In this document: piece after piece, positions 1-6,124 of the stretch
Position numbering within the stretch: the stretch's first letter is position 1
Layout: the number at the start of each line of letters is the position of its first letter
Source of the DNA: CAZHRJ01 sp964534765
GTDB taxonomy: Bacteria; Lindowbacteria; 2-12-FULL-62-27
Direction: 5' to 3'
Assembly: GCA_964534765.1 (NCBI GenBank)
Contig: CAZHRJ010000128.1
Span: 1 to 8,557, forward strand
Length of the DNA stretch: 8,557 bases
Program-made: the position numbers and the translations under genes
The notes under the pieces: model-generated
The model's database searches: none
Seen by the model: the letters and a program-made list of their open reading frames with translations, nothing else
Told to the model about the DNA's origin: nothing

Positions 1-170
1 GTCTCGCGCAGCTGGCGCAGCTTGTCCGGATCCGGGCTCACGGTGAAGACCACCACGTCCCGGGTCGGCACGCCCAGCACCAGGGTGCCGCCCAGCCTCT
101 CGGCCAGCTCCGCCCAGCGCCAGTGCAACAGCAGGCGGCTGGCGGCGTAGCCGTCCTCCGCGTCGATCAC
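1..170 (-). other. DUF1444 (YtpQ-like) segment joined in frame to ilvB
   Basis: The last roughly 55 visible residues of the minus-strand ORF do not look like acetolactate synthase. They contain DGYAASRLLL, then a stretch with GGTLVLGVPTRDVVVF. This matches the pattern I recall from the C-terminal half of DUF1444 proteins such as Bacillus YtpQ (DGYDASRIL, then GELAISVPHQDVLI). Nt 1-180 are about 72% G+C by hand count, against roughly 57% for nt 241-420. The switch falls near residues 447-453, where the ALS text would read VID followed by DGDG; a short similarity at GTGATCGAC could have served as the joining point. A chimeric contig end is the likeliest explanation. A recombined pseudogene is possible, and a functional fusion is unlikely. 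The family assignment rests on motif memory only. Confidence 0.65.
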
Positions 171-1517
171 CTCGTAGTCCGGTCTCGCCAGCTTCGCGCC
201 TAGCGCCGCCGGATAACCGAATCCCATCGAGCCCAGGCCCGAGGACGACAAAAACGTCCTTGGCTGGCGCATCTTGAGCCACTGTGCCGCCCACATCTGG
301 TGCTGGCCCACGCCCATCGAAATGATCACGTTCTTGCCCTCGATCAGGCTGTTGAGCTCCTCCAGAACATATTGCGGCAGAATATCCCGCTCCGTCCGGT
401 CGTACCGGTAGGGATATTTCTTTTTTTGCTCGTCGATCTCCGCCCGCCACTCGGAATGCGATTTTGGTTTCAGAATCGCCAGAATCGCCTCGAGCGCCAG
501 CCGCGCGTCAGCCACAATCGGGATCTGGCAGGGTTTGTTCTTGTTGATTTCCGACGCGTCCACGTCGATGTGGACAATCCGCCCGTGCTTGCAAAAATCC
601 GCTACCTTGCCGGTCACCCGGTCGTCAAACCGCACGCCCACCGCTACCAGCAGGTCCGCGCGGCTTACGGCGTAATTGGCGTACACCGCGCCGTGCATGC
701 CCAGCATGTCGTAAAAGAGCGGATGGTTCGAGGGGAAACACCCCAACCCCATCACGGTCGACACCACCGGAATGTCGCATTTCTCGGCCACCCTCAGCAG
801 GATATCGTGCGCCTCCGAGTGGATGCAGCCGCCGCCCACATAAAGAACCGGGCGCTGGGCCTCCAGAATCGCCTGTGCCGCCGCGCGCACCTGGGCGGAA
901 TTGGGCTCACGGGGAGGCTTGTATCCCGGAAGGTCCATCGGCTCGTCGAAATTCGGCTCGGCGTAGGATTGCTGCACGTTCTTCGGTATGTCGATCAACA
1001 CCGGCCCCGGCCTTCCCGTCGCGGCGATGTGGAAGGCCTCTTTGACGATCCGGGGCAGGTCGGCGATGTCGGTCACCATGTAATTATGTTTCGTGAGCGT
1101 ACGCGAAAATCCCACAACGTCCGTCTCCTGAAACGCGTCCCGGCCGATCACCGCCGTCGGCACCTGGCCGGTGATGCCGACGATGGGAATCGAGTCCAGT
1201 TTCGCGTCCGCGATCGGCGTGGCCAGGTTGGTCGCGCCCGGGCCGGACGTGGCCAGCACCACGCCGACCTTGCCGGTCGCCCGCGCGTAGCCCTGGGCGG
1301 AAAAACCGCCGCCCTGCTCGTGCCGGGGCAAAACGACCCGGATGCGGTTTTTCCGGGTCAGCGCCTGATGGATCTCCATCGACGCCCCGCCCGGGTATCC
1401 GAAAATCGCTTCGACGCCCTGCCGCACGAGCGCCTCTTCCAGGATCTCGGCGCCCTTGAGCTTCGGCGCGGGCGCGCTTTCGATTCGCTCCGTCAACACT
1501 TTCGCGGGAGTTGCCAT
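1..1517 (-). CDS. ilvB: Acetolactate synthase large subunit, partial, with a foreign C-terminus
   Basis: ThDP- and FAD-dependent enzyme of valine, leucine and isoleucine synthesis; it condenses two pyruvates, or pyruvate with 2-ketobutyrate. The visible 505 codons run off the left edge. The N-terminal PYR domain is clear: FGYPGG at residues 39-44, HEQ at 66-68 with the catalytic glutamate E67 that activates ThDP, and SGPGATN at 91-97. RDAFQETD at 126-133 follows. The middle domain carries LGMHG and FDDRVTG, and the C-terminal domain begins with VGQHQMW (403-409) and GSMGFGYP (429-436). After about residue 446 the expected GDG...N motif that binds Mg2+ and diphosphate is absent and another family begins (separate entry). 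ATG at 1517 is preceded by an in-frame stop at 1527-1529, so only GTG at 1521-1523 could extend it. No ilvN partner is visible. Identity of the first 446 residues is very secure; this ORF as drawn could not be an active synthase. Confidence 0.93.
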   Translation of the reverse strand, partial: MATPAKVLTERIESAPAPKLKGAEILEEALVRQGVEAIFGYPGGASMEIHQALTRKNRIRVVLPRHEQGGGFSAQGYARATGKVGVVLATSGPGATNLATPIADAKLDSIPIVGITGQVPTAVIGRDAFQETDVVGFSRTLTKHNYMVTDIADLPRIVKEAFHIAATGRPGPVLIDIPKNVQQSYAEPNFDEPMDLPGYKPPREPNSAQVRAAAQAILEAQRPVLYVGGGCIHSEAHDILLRVAEKCDIPVVSTVMGLGCFPSNHPLFYDMLGMHGAVYANYAVSRADLLVAVGVRFDDRVTGKVADFCKHGRIVHIDVDASEINKNKPCQIPIVADARLALEAILAILKPKSHSEWRAEIDEQKKKYPYRYDRTERDILPQYVLEELNSLIEGKNVIISMGVGQHQMWAAQWLKMRQPRTFLSSSGLGSMGFGYPAALGAKLARPDYEVIDAEDGYAASRLLLHWRWAELAERLGGTLVLGVPTRDVVVFTVSPDPDKLRQLRE

Positions 1518-1525
1518 GCCCACCC

Positions 1526-1554
1526 ATTATGGCGAACGGTATAGATCGTGTCAA
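1526..1554 (-). promoter_or_regulatory. Sigma70-type promoter of ilvB, almost on the start codon
   Basis: Reading the minus strand, TTGACA (1554-1549) is followed by a 17-base spacer and CATAAT (1531-1526): a perfect -35 and a 5/6 -10 at ideal spacing. The -10 ends 8 bases before the ilvB ATG at 1517, so transcription would begin at about 1518-1520. The mRNA would then have essentially no leader. No Shine-Dalgarno sequence fits in that space and no attenuator leader is possible from this promoter. Confidence 0.7.
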
Positions 1555-1567
1555 GTTAACGCCGAAC

Positions 1568-1577
1568 CTCCGCGGAG
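1568..1577. promoter_or_regulatory. Perfect 10-bp palindrome upstream of the ilvB -35
   Basis: CTCCGCGGAG is a perfect inverted repeat, 13 bp upstream of the ilvB -35 box and inside the divergent intergenic region. Its position suits a transcription factor site, but a 10-bp palindrome in GC-rich DNA can arise by chance, and I do not recognise it as a known operator. Confidence 0.25.
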
Positions 1578-1580
1578 ACA

Positions 1581-1608
1581 ATTTGATAGGCGCTATTTGA
1601 TAGGCGGA
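1581..1608. repeat. 14-bp tandem repeat, two copies
   Basis: ATTTGATAGGCG occurs at 1581-1592 and again at 1595-1606, an exact 12-bp match with a 14-bp period (the remaining two bases are CT and GA). It lies between ilvB and the VanZ-like gene, 36-62 bp upstream of the latter's ATG. It may be a simple slippage duplication or paired binding sites. Each copy contains TTGATA, which resembles a -35 box, but neither has a good -10 at the right distance. Confidence 0.6.
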
Positions 1609-1629
1609 AAATTGAACTAAGGGTGAAGC

Positions 1630-1633
1630 GGAG
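1630..1633 (+). promoter_or_regulatory. Ribosome binding site of the VanZ-like gene
   Basis: GGAG lies 9 bases upstream of ATG 1643. This supports that start over the internal ATG at 1661, whose upstream sequence has no comparable purine block. Confidence 0.55.
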
Positions 1634-1642
1634 ATAAAGTGG

Positions 1643-3151
1643 ATGCATGCGGTTGATCGAATGTCTCGACGGGGTTCGGGCTTGACGGTTCCACCTTCGT
1701 CCGGCGGCGCCCGGCTGGCCGCCGGAAGAGACGTGATTCTGGCCGTCGTGTGGATAGGCGTCATCTACGCCACAATTCCATTCGCCGTACCCGTCCTTCG
1801 ATTCCTCGGATCCAACCTCGGTGGCGATCAACCGCTTGGAATTCTGGTTTCCTCGGTTCTGTTCGGAGGATTTGGCGCGATCCTCTGGAAACTCTTTCGC
1901 CGGCCGGGATTCGGCTTGCGGCGCGGCGCCTGGGCGGCCCTGACGCTGGCCGGATACGGGTATTATATGTGGACCATTCAAATCCCGGCGGAAAAAATCC
2001 ACTTTATCGAGTTCGGCATTCTCGTCGTCTTTGTCTTTCACGCGGTCAGGCACTGGGCCAACAACTCGCTGGCTTTCCTGCAGGTGATCCCCATCTGTTT
2101 CATGGTCGGGCTCTCGGACGAGTATGTCCAGTCCCTCGTGCCGCAGCGCGTCGGGGAGTTCGCCGATGTCTACCAATGGGATCTACCGGCTATTCTCCTG
2201 TCGCTGGTCACCCTCGCATGGGCCTGGGTCCCGGCGGGTCTGGCTGATCCGGTCCGCCGATGGCATATCTGGGTAACGGCTGCCTTGTGGTCCGCCGCGG
2301 CATTGGCCGCCGCGGTATTCATCCAGGCCCTCTCCGATTTCGGCCATCGGCACGTCAATGCATCGATCGACTGCTCTTTCAATTCGGCGTTCAGCCCGGA
2401 TGAATTGTCCCGCGTCGACGGCGCGCGCGGCGCCGGGTTGGCCGATCTTATCGACCGCTCCGCGGATACGGACTATGAAACATTTCTGAGTACCTATACC
2501 GCCAGGCGCGATCCCTACACGCACGAGGCGCGTGTTCATCTCTTCCGGCGGGACCGGTATCTCATGTATCACGCGCATTACAGTCTCCAAAATGACCTCA
2601 TCGACGCAATCGATTCGGCGAACCTGCGGACCGCCGCGGCGGACTCCGCAACGGTTCTGGCGGCCGGGCCGGTTCAGGCGGTCTTTCAGAAATACGGGGC
2701 CCATCCGGTATGGGGACCGCTCCTGCAACGATATATGATCCATTCCTGCAAGGAATGGATCCAGAAAAACAGCCTCCCTCTTTCGCCCACGGAAACGGTT
2801 CTCGCCAAATATACGTCCGATCACGTCGAAAAGATTTTGAATGGCCGTCCAAAGCACCCCGAGGACGAACGAATTCATTTTCTCCATGTGTCGGTCATGG
2901 AAAACCGGATTCTCGAAACCTGTTTCCCGTCTTTCCTCATCGCCAGCCGCCGCCATCACTGGAAAAACTGGACACGGGAGGCCGAGTCGCTCCTTGCGGC
3001 CTTGATGCCGCAGATACCGCCCTACGAAAGCGCTGTGGGGAAAAATATGATCACGACGTACACCCTCCTCCGCGTCTGGCTCATTTCGGTAGGAATGGCG
3101 CTGATCTTCCTGTCGGCGTCCGCGTTGCTCTCAATGCGGGTGGATCGTTAA
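1643..3151 (+). CDS. VanZ-like integral membrane protein with a large extracytoplasmic domain
   Basis: The 502-residue protein has a VanZ-like core: EKIHFIEFGIL (117-127), then GLSDEYVQSLVPQRVGEFADV (156-176, with E160, Q163, P167, R169 and D175), matching the family pattern of K-x-x-H-F-x-E/Y-G-x-L and E-x-x-Q-x-x-x-P-x-R-x-x-x-x-x-D. Predicted membrane segments lie near 30-50, 64-84, 93-111, 117-136, 142-160, 180-200, 207-230 and 473-497. Basic clusters (KLFRRPGFGLRR, RHW, DPVRR) suggest the N-terminus is cytoplasmic and residues 231-470 face outward. Typical VanZ proteins end after the helical core; this one adds about 240 soluble residues and a closing helix. I do not recognise that domain. 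It is rich in aromatic and histidine residues and has four cysteines (244, 369, 427 and the membrane-side 152 excluded leaves three outside). Biochemical function is unknown; VanZ itself gives low-level teicoplanin resistance. The gene is divergent from ilvB and convergent with the Maf gene, so it is probably transcribed alone. Confidence 0.8.
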   Translation: MHAVDRMSRRGSGLTVPPSSGGARLAAGRDVILAVVWIGVIYATIPFAVPVLRFLGSNLGGDQPLGILVSSVLFGGFGAILWKLFRRPGFGLRRGAWAALTLAGYGYYMWTIQIPAEKIHFIEFGILVVFVFHAVRHWANNSLAFLQVIPICFMVGLSDEYVQSLVPQRVGEFADVYQWDLPAILLSLVTLAWAWVPAGLADPVRRWHIWVTAALWSAAALAAAVFIQALSDFGHRHVNASIDCSFNSAFSPDELSRVDGARGAGLADLIDRSADTDYETFLSTYTARRDPYTHEARVHLFRRDRYLMYHAHYSLQNDLIDAIDSANLRTAAADSATVLAAGPVQAVFQKYGAHPVWGPLLQRYMIHSCKEWIQKNSLPLSPTETVLAKYTSDHVEKILNGRPKHPEDERIHFLHVSVMENRILETCFPSFLIASRRHHWKNWTREAESLLAALMPQIPPYESAVGKNMITTYTLLRVWLISVGMALIFLSASALLSMRVDR

Positions 3152-3158
3152 AGCCATT

Positions 3159-3179
3159 GCCCGCCAACCCGGCGCGGGC
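3159..3179. terminator. Possible hairpin between convergent genes
   Basis: GCCCGC (3159-3164) and GCGGGC (3174-3179) can form a 6-bp G+C stem with a 9-base loop in the 30-bp gap between the two convergent stop codons. A second small stem, CCGGC/GCCGG with a 4-base loop, lies at 3185-3198 inside the Maf gene end. Neither has a run of T on either side, so this is at best an atypical terminator. Confidence 0.35.
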
Positions 3180-3181
3180 CC

Positions 3182-5014
3182 TCACCGGCTTTGGCCGGAC
3201 TGGGAATTACGGCCGGCGGTCCAGTCCCGGATGGACTGATCCAATTGATTTAAAAACGGCTCGACGAATTTCCGGCTCGCCCGCGCCGCCTGCTGACGCC
3301 GGACCGGATGATCCGATTCCGGATCCACTGACAATACGTGCTTTAGCCGCTCACCCACTTCGTACGAGGCCTGCTCGACATACTGCTCAAGCGTGAACGG
3401 CCCGATTCGATCGATCGATGGGTCGGTGTCCAGCCTTGCGAGATCCCGGCGGACTTCGCCGATCCGCCGCCGGATACCGGGCTCCGATAATGAGAGGCGC
3501 TCGGACTGGAGGCGCCGAATCCGCCGGTCAATCTCGTCTCGGGTCACGCCGAACCGGCCGATAAACTCTTCCACGGAAATCACCGGGTACCCGGCAATGC
3601 TCGCGCCGCGGGGCACCCCGATCACAAACGCGGGCAACCCGGTCTTGGCGGCCGCGTCCTCCATCCAGTGCTTGTACATCAGCATCACCCGGTCGGACCA
3701 AAGCTGCCCTCCGCCGTAGCGTGCGACTTTCAATTTCACCTTGTTCAAGAGTTCCTCGTAGACCCCGCCGGCGAGCGTTTCAAATCGGGATGCGTTTTTG
3801 ACCCGGAGACGGAATTTCTGGGTGAGTTTGCTGTGCGTCGTGAAATCAGGGTAGGCAAAATCCGCTCCGATCAGCCCCGCCGCCGAGCAGGAAGTGAGCC
3901 GGACGAAGTCAAACCCGCCCGTGATGACGGAGCCGCCGTTTTGCAAAAATCCGAAATCGGTGTCAAGGATATGATCAAGAAACGGCAGAAGCCCGTTTTT
4001 GAGTATCACCAGATCCGTGATGTCCGAAACCACATGCCCCGTCGACGACGCAATCCGCGGCTCCCCCGCGTACCGCCTCGGAATGCCCGGATGACAGAAC
4101 GCGTCAAACAACAGCGTCGTGCGGTGGTCCGGAAGATCCAGAAAATCCTGCGCGTTCTCCTCCTGCGCGTCCATCGCCACTACCACATCCGGCGAGCAGC
4201 CCGCGGAAAGCAGCGGAGCGAGGGCCGTGTCGACGCTGATCAAAAGCGCGCGGTCTTTCAGGCGCGCGAGGTTCTGGAGATGGTCGTCGAGGCTGGGACC
4301 GGCGCCGACCAGGACGGCGGGGATGCCTTTAAAGCATTTCGCCGCCCGGCGGATTGGCGTGGACGAGAGGATCATCGGCAGGTTCTCGGTCAGGTTTTGA
4401 TTCCAGAGGTCCCAGAGTCGCTTCCGGGTTTCCGAATCGATTTCCCGCTCGTTTAAAAATTGCGCCAGAATCTGCCGCGACTCGGCAAGGGCCCGTGAAA
4501 AATAGGTTCGATACGCCGGCAGCGTCAGAATGGATGAACTCGGCCGGAGTCCCGACTCCTCGCAGCGGCGCAGCATCACGCGCAGATGGTCCCGCCAGTT
4601 CCTGCCGGATACCCAGTGAATTCGGGAATCGTACAGGAGATCCCGGAAATCAATCGCGGCCAGTACCGCCCGCAAAATCCGAACATCTGGCTCTATGACG
4701 ATCAGCCCGCCCGGCGCCGCAAGCCGACCAAGGGCGCCGCGGATCAGATGGCCCAGTCCCACGCCGAATACGAGATACGCGCGGCCCGGCTCCAGACGGA
4801 CCGACTCGACCACGTGTTCGGCCTCTTTGTCGGGCGCTATCGGACTGTGGAGCGATTTGCCGGTCCACCGAAGCTGCGGGCCGTCGGATCCGTCGGCGAG
4901 GGTGACCGGTCTACAATCGGCGGGGTCGGGCGCCAGATCAACGACGAGTTCCGGATGACTGTGTTTTAATATTTCGAGATGGGTTAGAAACTTTCTCGGA
5001 TCCTGAATGTCCAC
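3182..5014 (-). CDS. Maf/DUF115-family protein (MptE-like, motility-associated glycosyltransferase-like)
   Basis: Numbering is from an upstream GTG at 5059 (625 residues); the preferred start, GTG at 5014, gives 610. An N-terminal Rossmann-like part has AYLVFGVGLGHL (94-105) and IVIEPD (120-125). The core Maf_flag10/MptE-like domain follows: IPAVLVGAGPSLDDH (246-260), LLISVDTAL (272-280), SPDVVVAMDAQ (289-299) and later CSAAGLIGADFAY (391-403). The tail, about 500-615, is charged and helical. Flagellar Maf proteins add pseudaminic or legionaminic acid to flagellin in the cytoplasm; relatives are MptE-like or uncharacterised. No flagellin, flagellar or sialic-acid gene is seen here, so the substrate is open. 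GTG 5014 is preferred because GAGAGG lies about 10 bases upstream, and because the best promoter (-10 at 5065-5060) would start transcription downstream of the 5059 GTG. Length suits the family. Confidence 0.82.
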   Translation of the reverse strand: MDIQDPRKFLTHLEILKHSHPELVVDLAPDPADCRPVTLADGSDGPQLRWTGKSLHSPIAPDKEAEHVVESVRLEPGRAYLVFGVGLGHLIRGALGRLAAPGGLIVIEPDVRILRAVLAAIDFRDLLYDSRIHWVSGRNWRDHLRVMLRRCEESGLRPSSSILTLPAYRTYFSRALAESRQILAQFLNEREIDSETRKRLWDLWNQNLTENLPMILSSTPIRRAAKCFKGIPAVLVGAGPSLDDHLQNLARLKDRALLISVDTALAPLLSAGCSPDVVVAMDAQEENAQDFLDLPDHRTTLLFDAFCHPGIPRRYAGEPRIASSTGHVVSDITDLVILKNGLLPFLDHILDTDFGFLQNGGSVITGGFDFVRLTSCSAAGLIGADFAYPDFTTHSKLTQKFRLRVKNASRFETLAGGVYEELLNKVKLKVARYGGGQLWSDRVMLMYKHWMEDAAAKTGLPAFVIGVPRGASIAGYPVISVEEFIGRFGVTRDEIDRRIRRLQSERLSLSEPGIRRRIGEVRRDLARLDTDPSIDRIGPFTLEQYVEQASYEVGERLKHVLSVDPESDHPVRRQQAARASRKFVEPFLNQLDQSIRDWTAGRNSQSGQSR

Positions 5015-5059
5015 GCCCCGCCCCTCTCGACGGTTGCCGGATGCTTTTTTCTGCGGCAC

Positions 5060-5087
5060 ATAGTAGGTTCTATAACAGAGGTTCTAA
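5060..5087 (-). promoter_or_regulatory. Candidate promoter of the Maf-type gene
   Basis: On the minus strand TTAGAA (5087-5082), a 16-base spacer and TACTAT (5065-5060) form a plausible sigma70 promoter. Transcription would begin near 5053, giving a leader of about 40 bases to GTG 5014. It overlaps the ribosome binding site and start codon of the divergent CBM9-like gene. Confidence 0.4.
5077..5081 (+). promoter_or_regulatory. Ribosome binding site of the CBM9-like gene
   Basis: AGAGG lies 5 bases before ATG 5087. A TATAAC at 5071-5076 resembles a -10 box, but it sits too close to the start codon to give a leader containing this site, so the true promoter is probably upstream, within the Maf gene start. 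Confidence 0.5.
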
Positions 5088-5803
5088 TGAAACAAAAGCA
5101 ACTCGCAATCCTTGGCATGATTTCAATTCTCCTCTTCCCCGGCCGGCCGACCGGTGCCGCCGAACCCAGCCTCTCTGTGCCAACACTGCGTGTGCCTAGA
5201 CTGTCGGGAATCGTCCGGATCGACGGGAATCTTGATGAGCCGATGTGGCGCAAAGCACGCCGGCATAAGCTCGTGGACAACCAGAACGGAAAAAAGCCCG
5301 TCCAGCCCACGGTTGTATCCGTCTTCCACAACGACGGAATTCTCTACGTCGGATTTTCCTGCAAAAGCAAGCTGGTGACGGCTGGAATGACCCGGCGGGA
5401 TGACGACCTTTGGCGGGAGGAGGAGGTCGAGGTGTTTTTGGATCCGGGCGGCGCCGGGAAGGAATATTTGGAGGTTGAGGTCAATCCGCTGGGAACTGTT
5501 TATGACGCATGGATCCGGTTTTCCTCAACCCTCGATTTTGAAGAGGCCAAGTCATTTCACCTGACGCAACTGGCGGCGGCCGCGCAGATCCGGCGCATCC
5601 GGCTGGATCCACAGCTTGACCGCGGCTGGACCTGCGAGATCGCCATCCCCCTGGTGAATCTGCCCGTACCCATCTCGCCGGCCGCGCGGATCAATCTCAC
5701 ACGGATCGACCGCGTCAATAAGAAACACGTCTATCAGGCCTGGTCGCCCACCTGGAAGTGGTTCCACGTGCCGTCTCGATTCGGGCGCGTGGAGTTTGAG
5801 TAA
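5087..5803 (+). CDS. Secreted CBM9-like (carbohydrate-binding family 9-like) protein
   Basis: This 238-residue protein opens with a signal peptide: KQK, hydrophobic core LAILGMISILLF, then a likely cleavage after GAA near residue 25. The rest is one CBM9-like beta-sandwich domain. The marks are GIVRIDGNLDEPMW (41-54), ILYVGF (85-90), WREEEVEVFLDP (109-120), YLEVEVNPLGTVYDA (127-141), WTCEIAIPL (181-189) and the closing FHVPSRFGRVEF (226-237). The domain fills the mature protein, with no attached catalytic module. Such stand-alone proteins are common in environmental bacteria and mostly lack tested ligands; family 9 modules from xylanases bind glycan chain ends. Export to the periplasm or outside is expected, and no lipobox cysteine is seen. 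It is divergent from the Maf-type gene, and a small coiled-coil gene follows 58 bp downstream. Confidence 0.85.
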   Translation: MKQKQLAILGMISILLFPGRPTGAAEPSLSVPTLRVPRLSGIVRIDGNLDEPMWRKARRHKLVDNQNGKKPVQPTVVSVFHNDGILYVGFSCKSKLVTAGMTRRDDDLWREEEVEVFLDPGGAGKEYLEVEVNPLGTVYDAWIRFSSTLDFEEAKSFHLTQLAAAAQIRRIRLDPQLDRGWTCEIAIPLVNLPVPISPAARINLTRIDRVNKKHVYQAWSPTWKWFHVPSRFGRVEFE

Positions 5804-5812
5804 ACCGGATTT

Positions 5813-5841
5813 TTGACATGCCGGCGCGTGATTGATACCCT
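5813..5841 (+). promoter_or_regulatory. Possible promoter of the small coiled-coil gene
   Basis: TTGACA at 5813-5818 is a perfect -35 box. The best -10 choices are weak: TACCCT at 5836-5841 with a 17-base spacer, or GATACC at 5834-5839 with a 15-base spacer. It lies just after the CBM9-like stop, so the small gene may be transcribed on its own as well as by readthrough. Confidence 0.4.
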
Positions 5842-5861
5842 TGCGGTGGAGGTTGTGACGA

Positions 5862-6107
5862 ATGAGAAAAGGAAGCGGAGCAAACGGTGTTCCGGCGTGG
5901 GTGAAGATGGATCTTCGGATGCTCAAGCGTGTGAGCGTGTCGCTGGTTGAGATGCAACGGGGGAACCAGCGGAGATTTGCGGAAAACGAAATCATACTCG
6001 CCCGGCTGGAAGAACAAACGACCAGTCTCAAAGATCAAACGGCCAGCCTCAAGCGGTTGTCGGATATTCACTCCAAGTCCATTTTGAAACTGCTGAGAAA
6101 AATCTGA
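5862..6107 (+). CDS. Small coiled-coil protein of unknown function
   Basis: This 81-residue, strongly basic protein starts at ATG 5862 with a good purine-rich ribosome binding site (GGTGGAGGT, about 5845-5853). From residue 16 onward it is almost entirely predicted helix, with heptad-like spacing of I, L and V. At residues 51-66 the heptad QTTSLKD is followed by QTASLKR, encoded by two 21-bp units (6015-6035 and 6036-6056) that match at 15 of 21 bases. There is no signal peptide, membrane segment or recognised domain. Small proteins of this sort (long helix, EEQTTSLK-type repeats) are often annotated as hypothetical in environmental genomes; a role in oligomerisation is inference. Its stop lies 17 bp from the convergent aminopeptidase stop. 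Confidence 0.7.
   Translation: MRKGSGANGVPAWVKMDLRMLKRVSVSLVEMQRGNQRRFAENEIILARLEEQTTSLKDQTASLKRLSDIHSKSILKLLRKI
6015..6056 (+). repeat. Two degenerate 21-bp units encoding a heptad duplication
   Basis: CAAACGACCAGTCTCAAAGA plus one base is followed directly by CAAACGGCCAGCCTCAAGCG plus one base. Of the six differences, those in the first 18 bases are silent or conservative, as expected for an old in-frame duplication of one coiled-coil heptad. Confidence 0.55.
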
Positions 6108-6113
6108 CGTCCG

Positions 6114-6123
6114 CCGAATTCGG
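6114..6123. other. 10-bp palindrome between convergent genes
   Basis: CCGAATTCGG is a perfect palindrome filling most of the 17-bp gap between the coiled-coil stop (6107) and the aminopeptidase stop (6125). As RNA it would have almost no loop, so a terminator role is doubtful; no T run follows on either strand. Confidence 0.25.
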
Positions 6124-6124
6124 T

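Noticed and set aside
300..1544. Long plus-strand open frame of 414 codons
   Set aside because: It lies opposite ilvB, whose motifs are unmistakable. The translation is rich in R, H and V with no family pattern, typical of the antisense of a GC-rich gene.
1610..1640. TTGAAC ... GATAAA as a promoter for the VanZ-like gene
   Set aside because: The spacing is about 15 bases and the -10 would overlap the ribosome binding site, with transcription starting at or after the ATG.
1556..2959. Minus-strand frames opposite the VanZ-like gene (1556-2176 and 2183-2959)
   Set aside because: They are antisense to a gene with clear membrane helices, VanZ motifs and a ribosome binding site; their products are R/G/D-rich without recognisable domains.
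3668..4969. Plus-strand frames opposite the Maf-type gene (3668-4456, 4586-4969)
   Set aside because: They are shadows of a gene with conserved GAGPSL and SVDTAL motifs; no ribosome sites or family motifs were seen.
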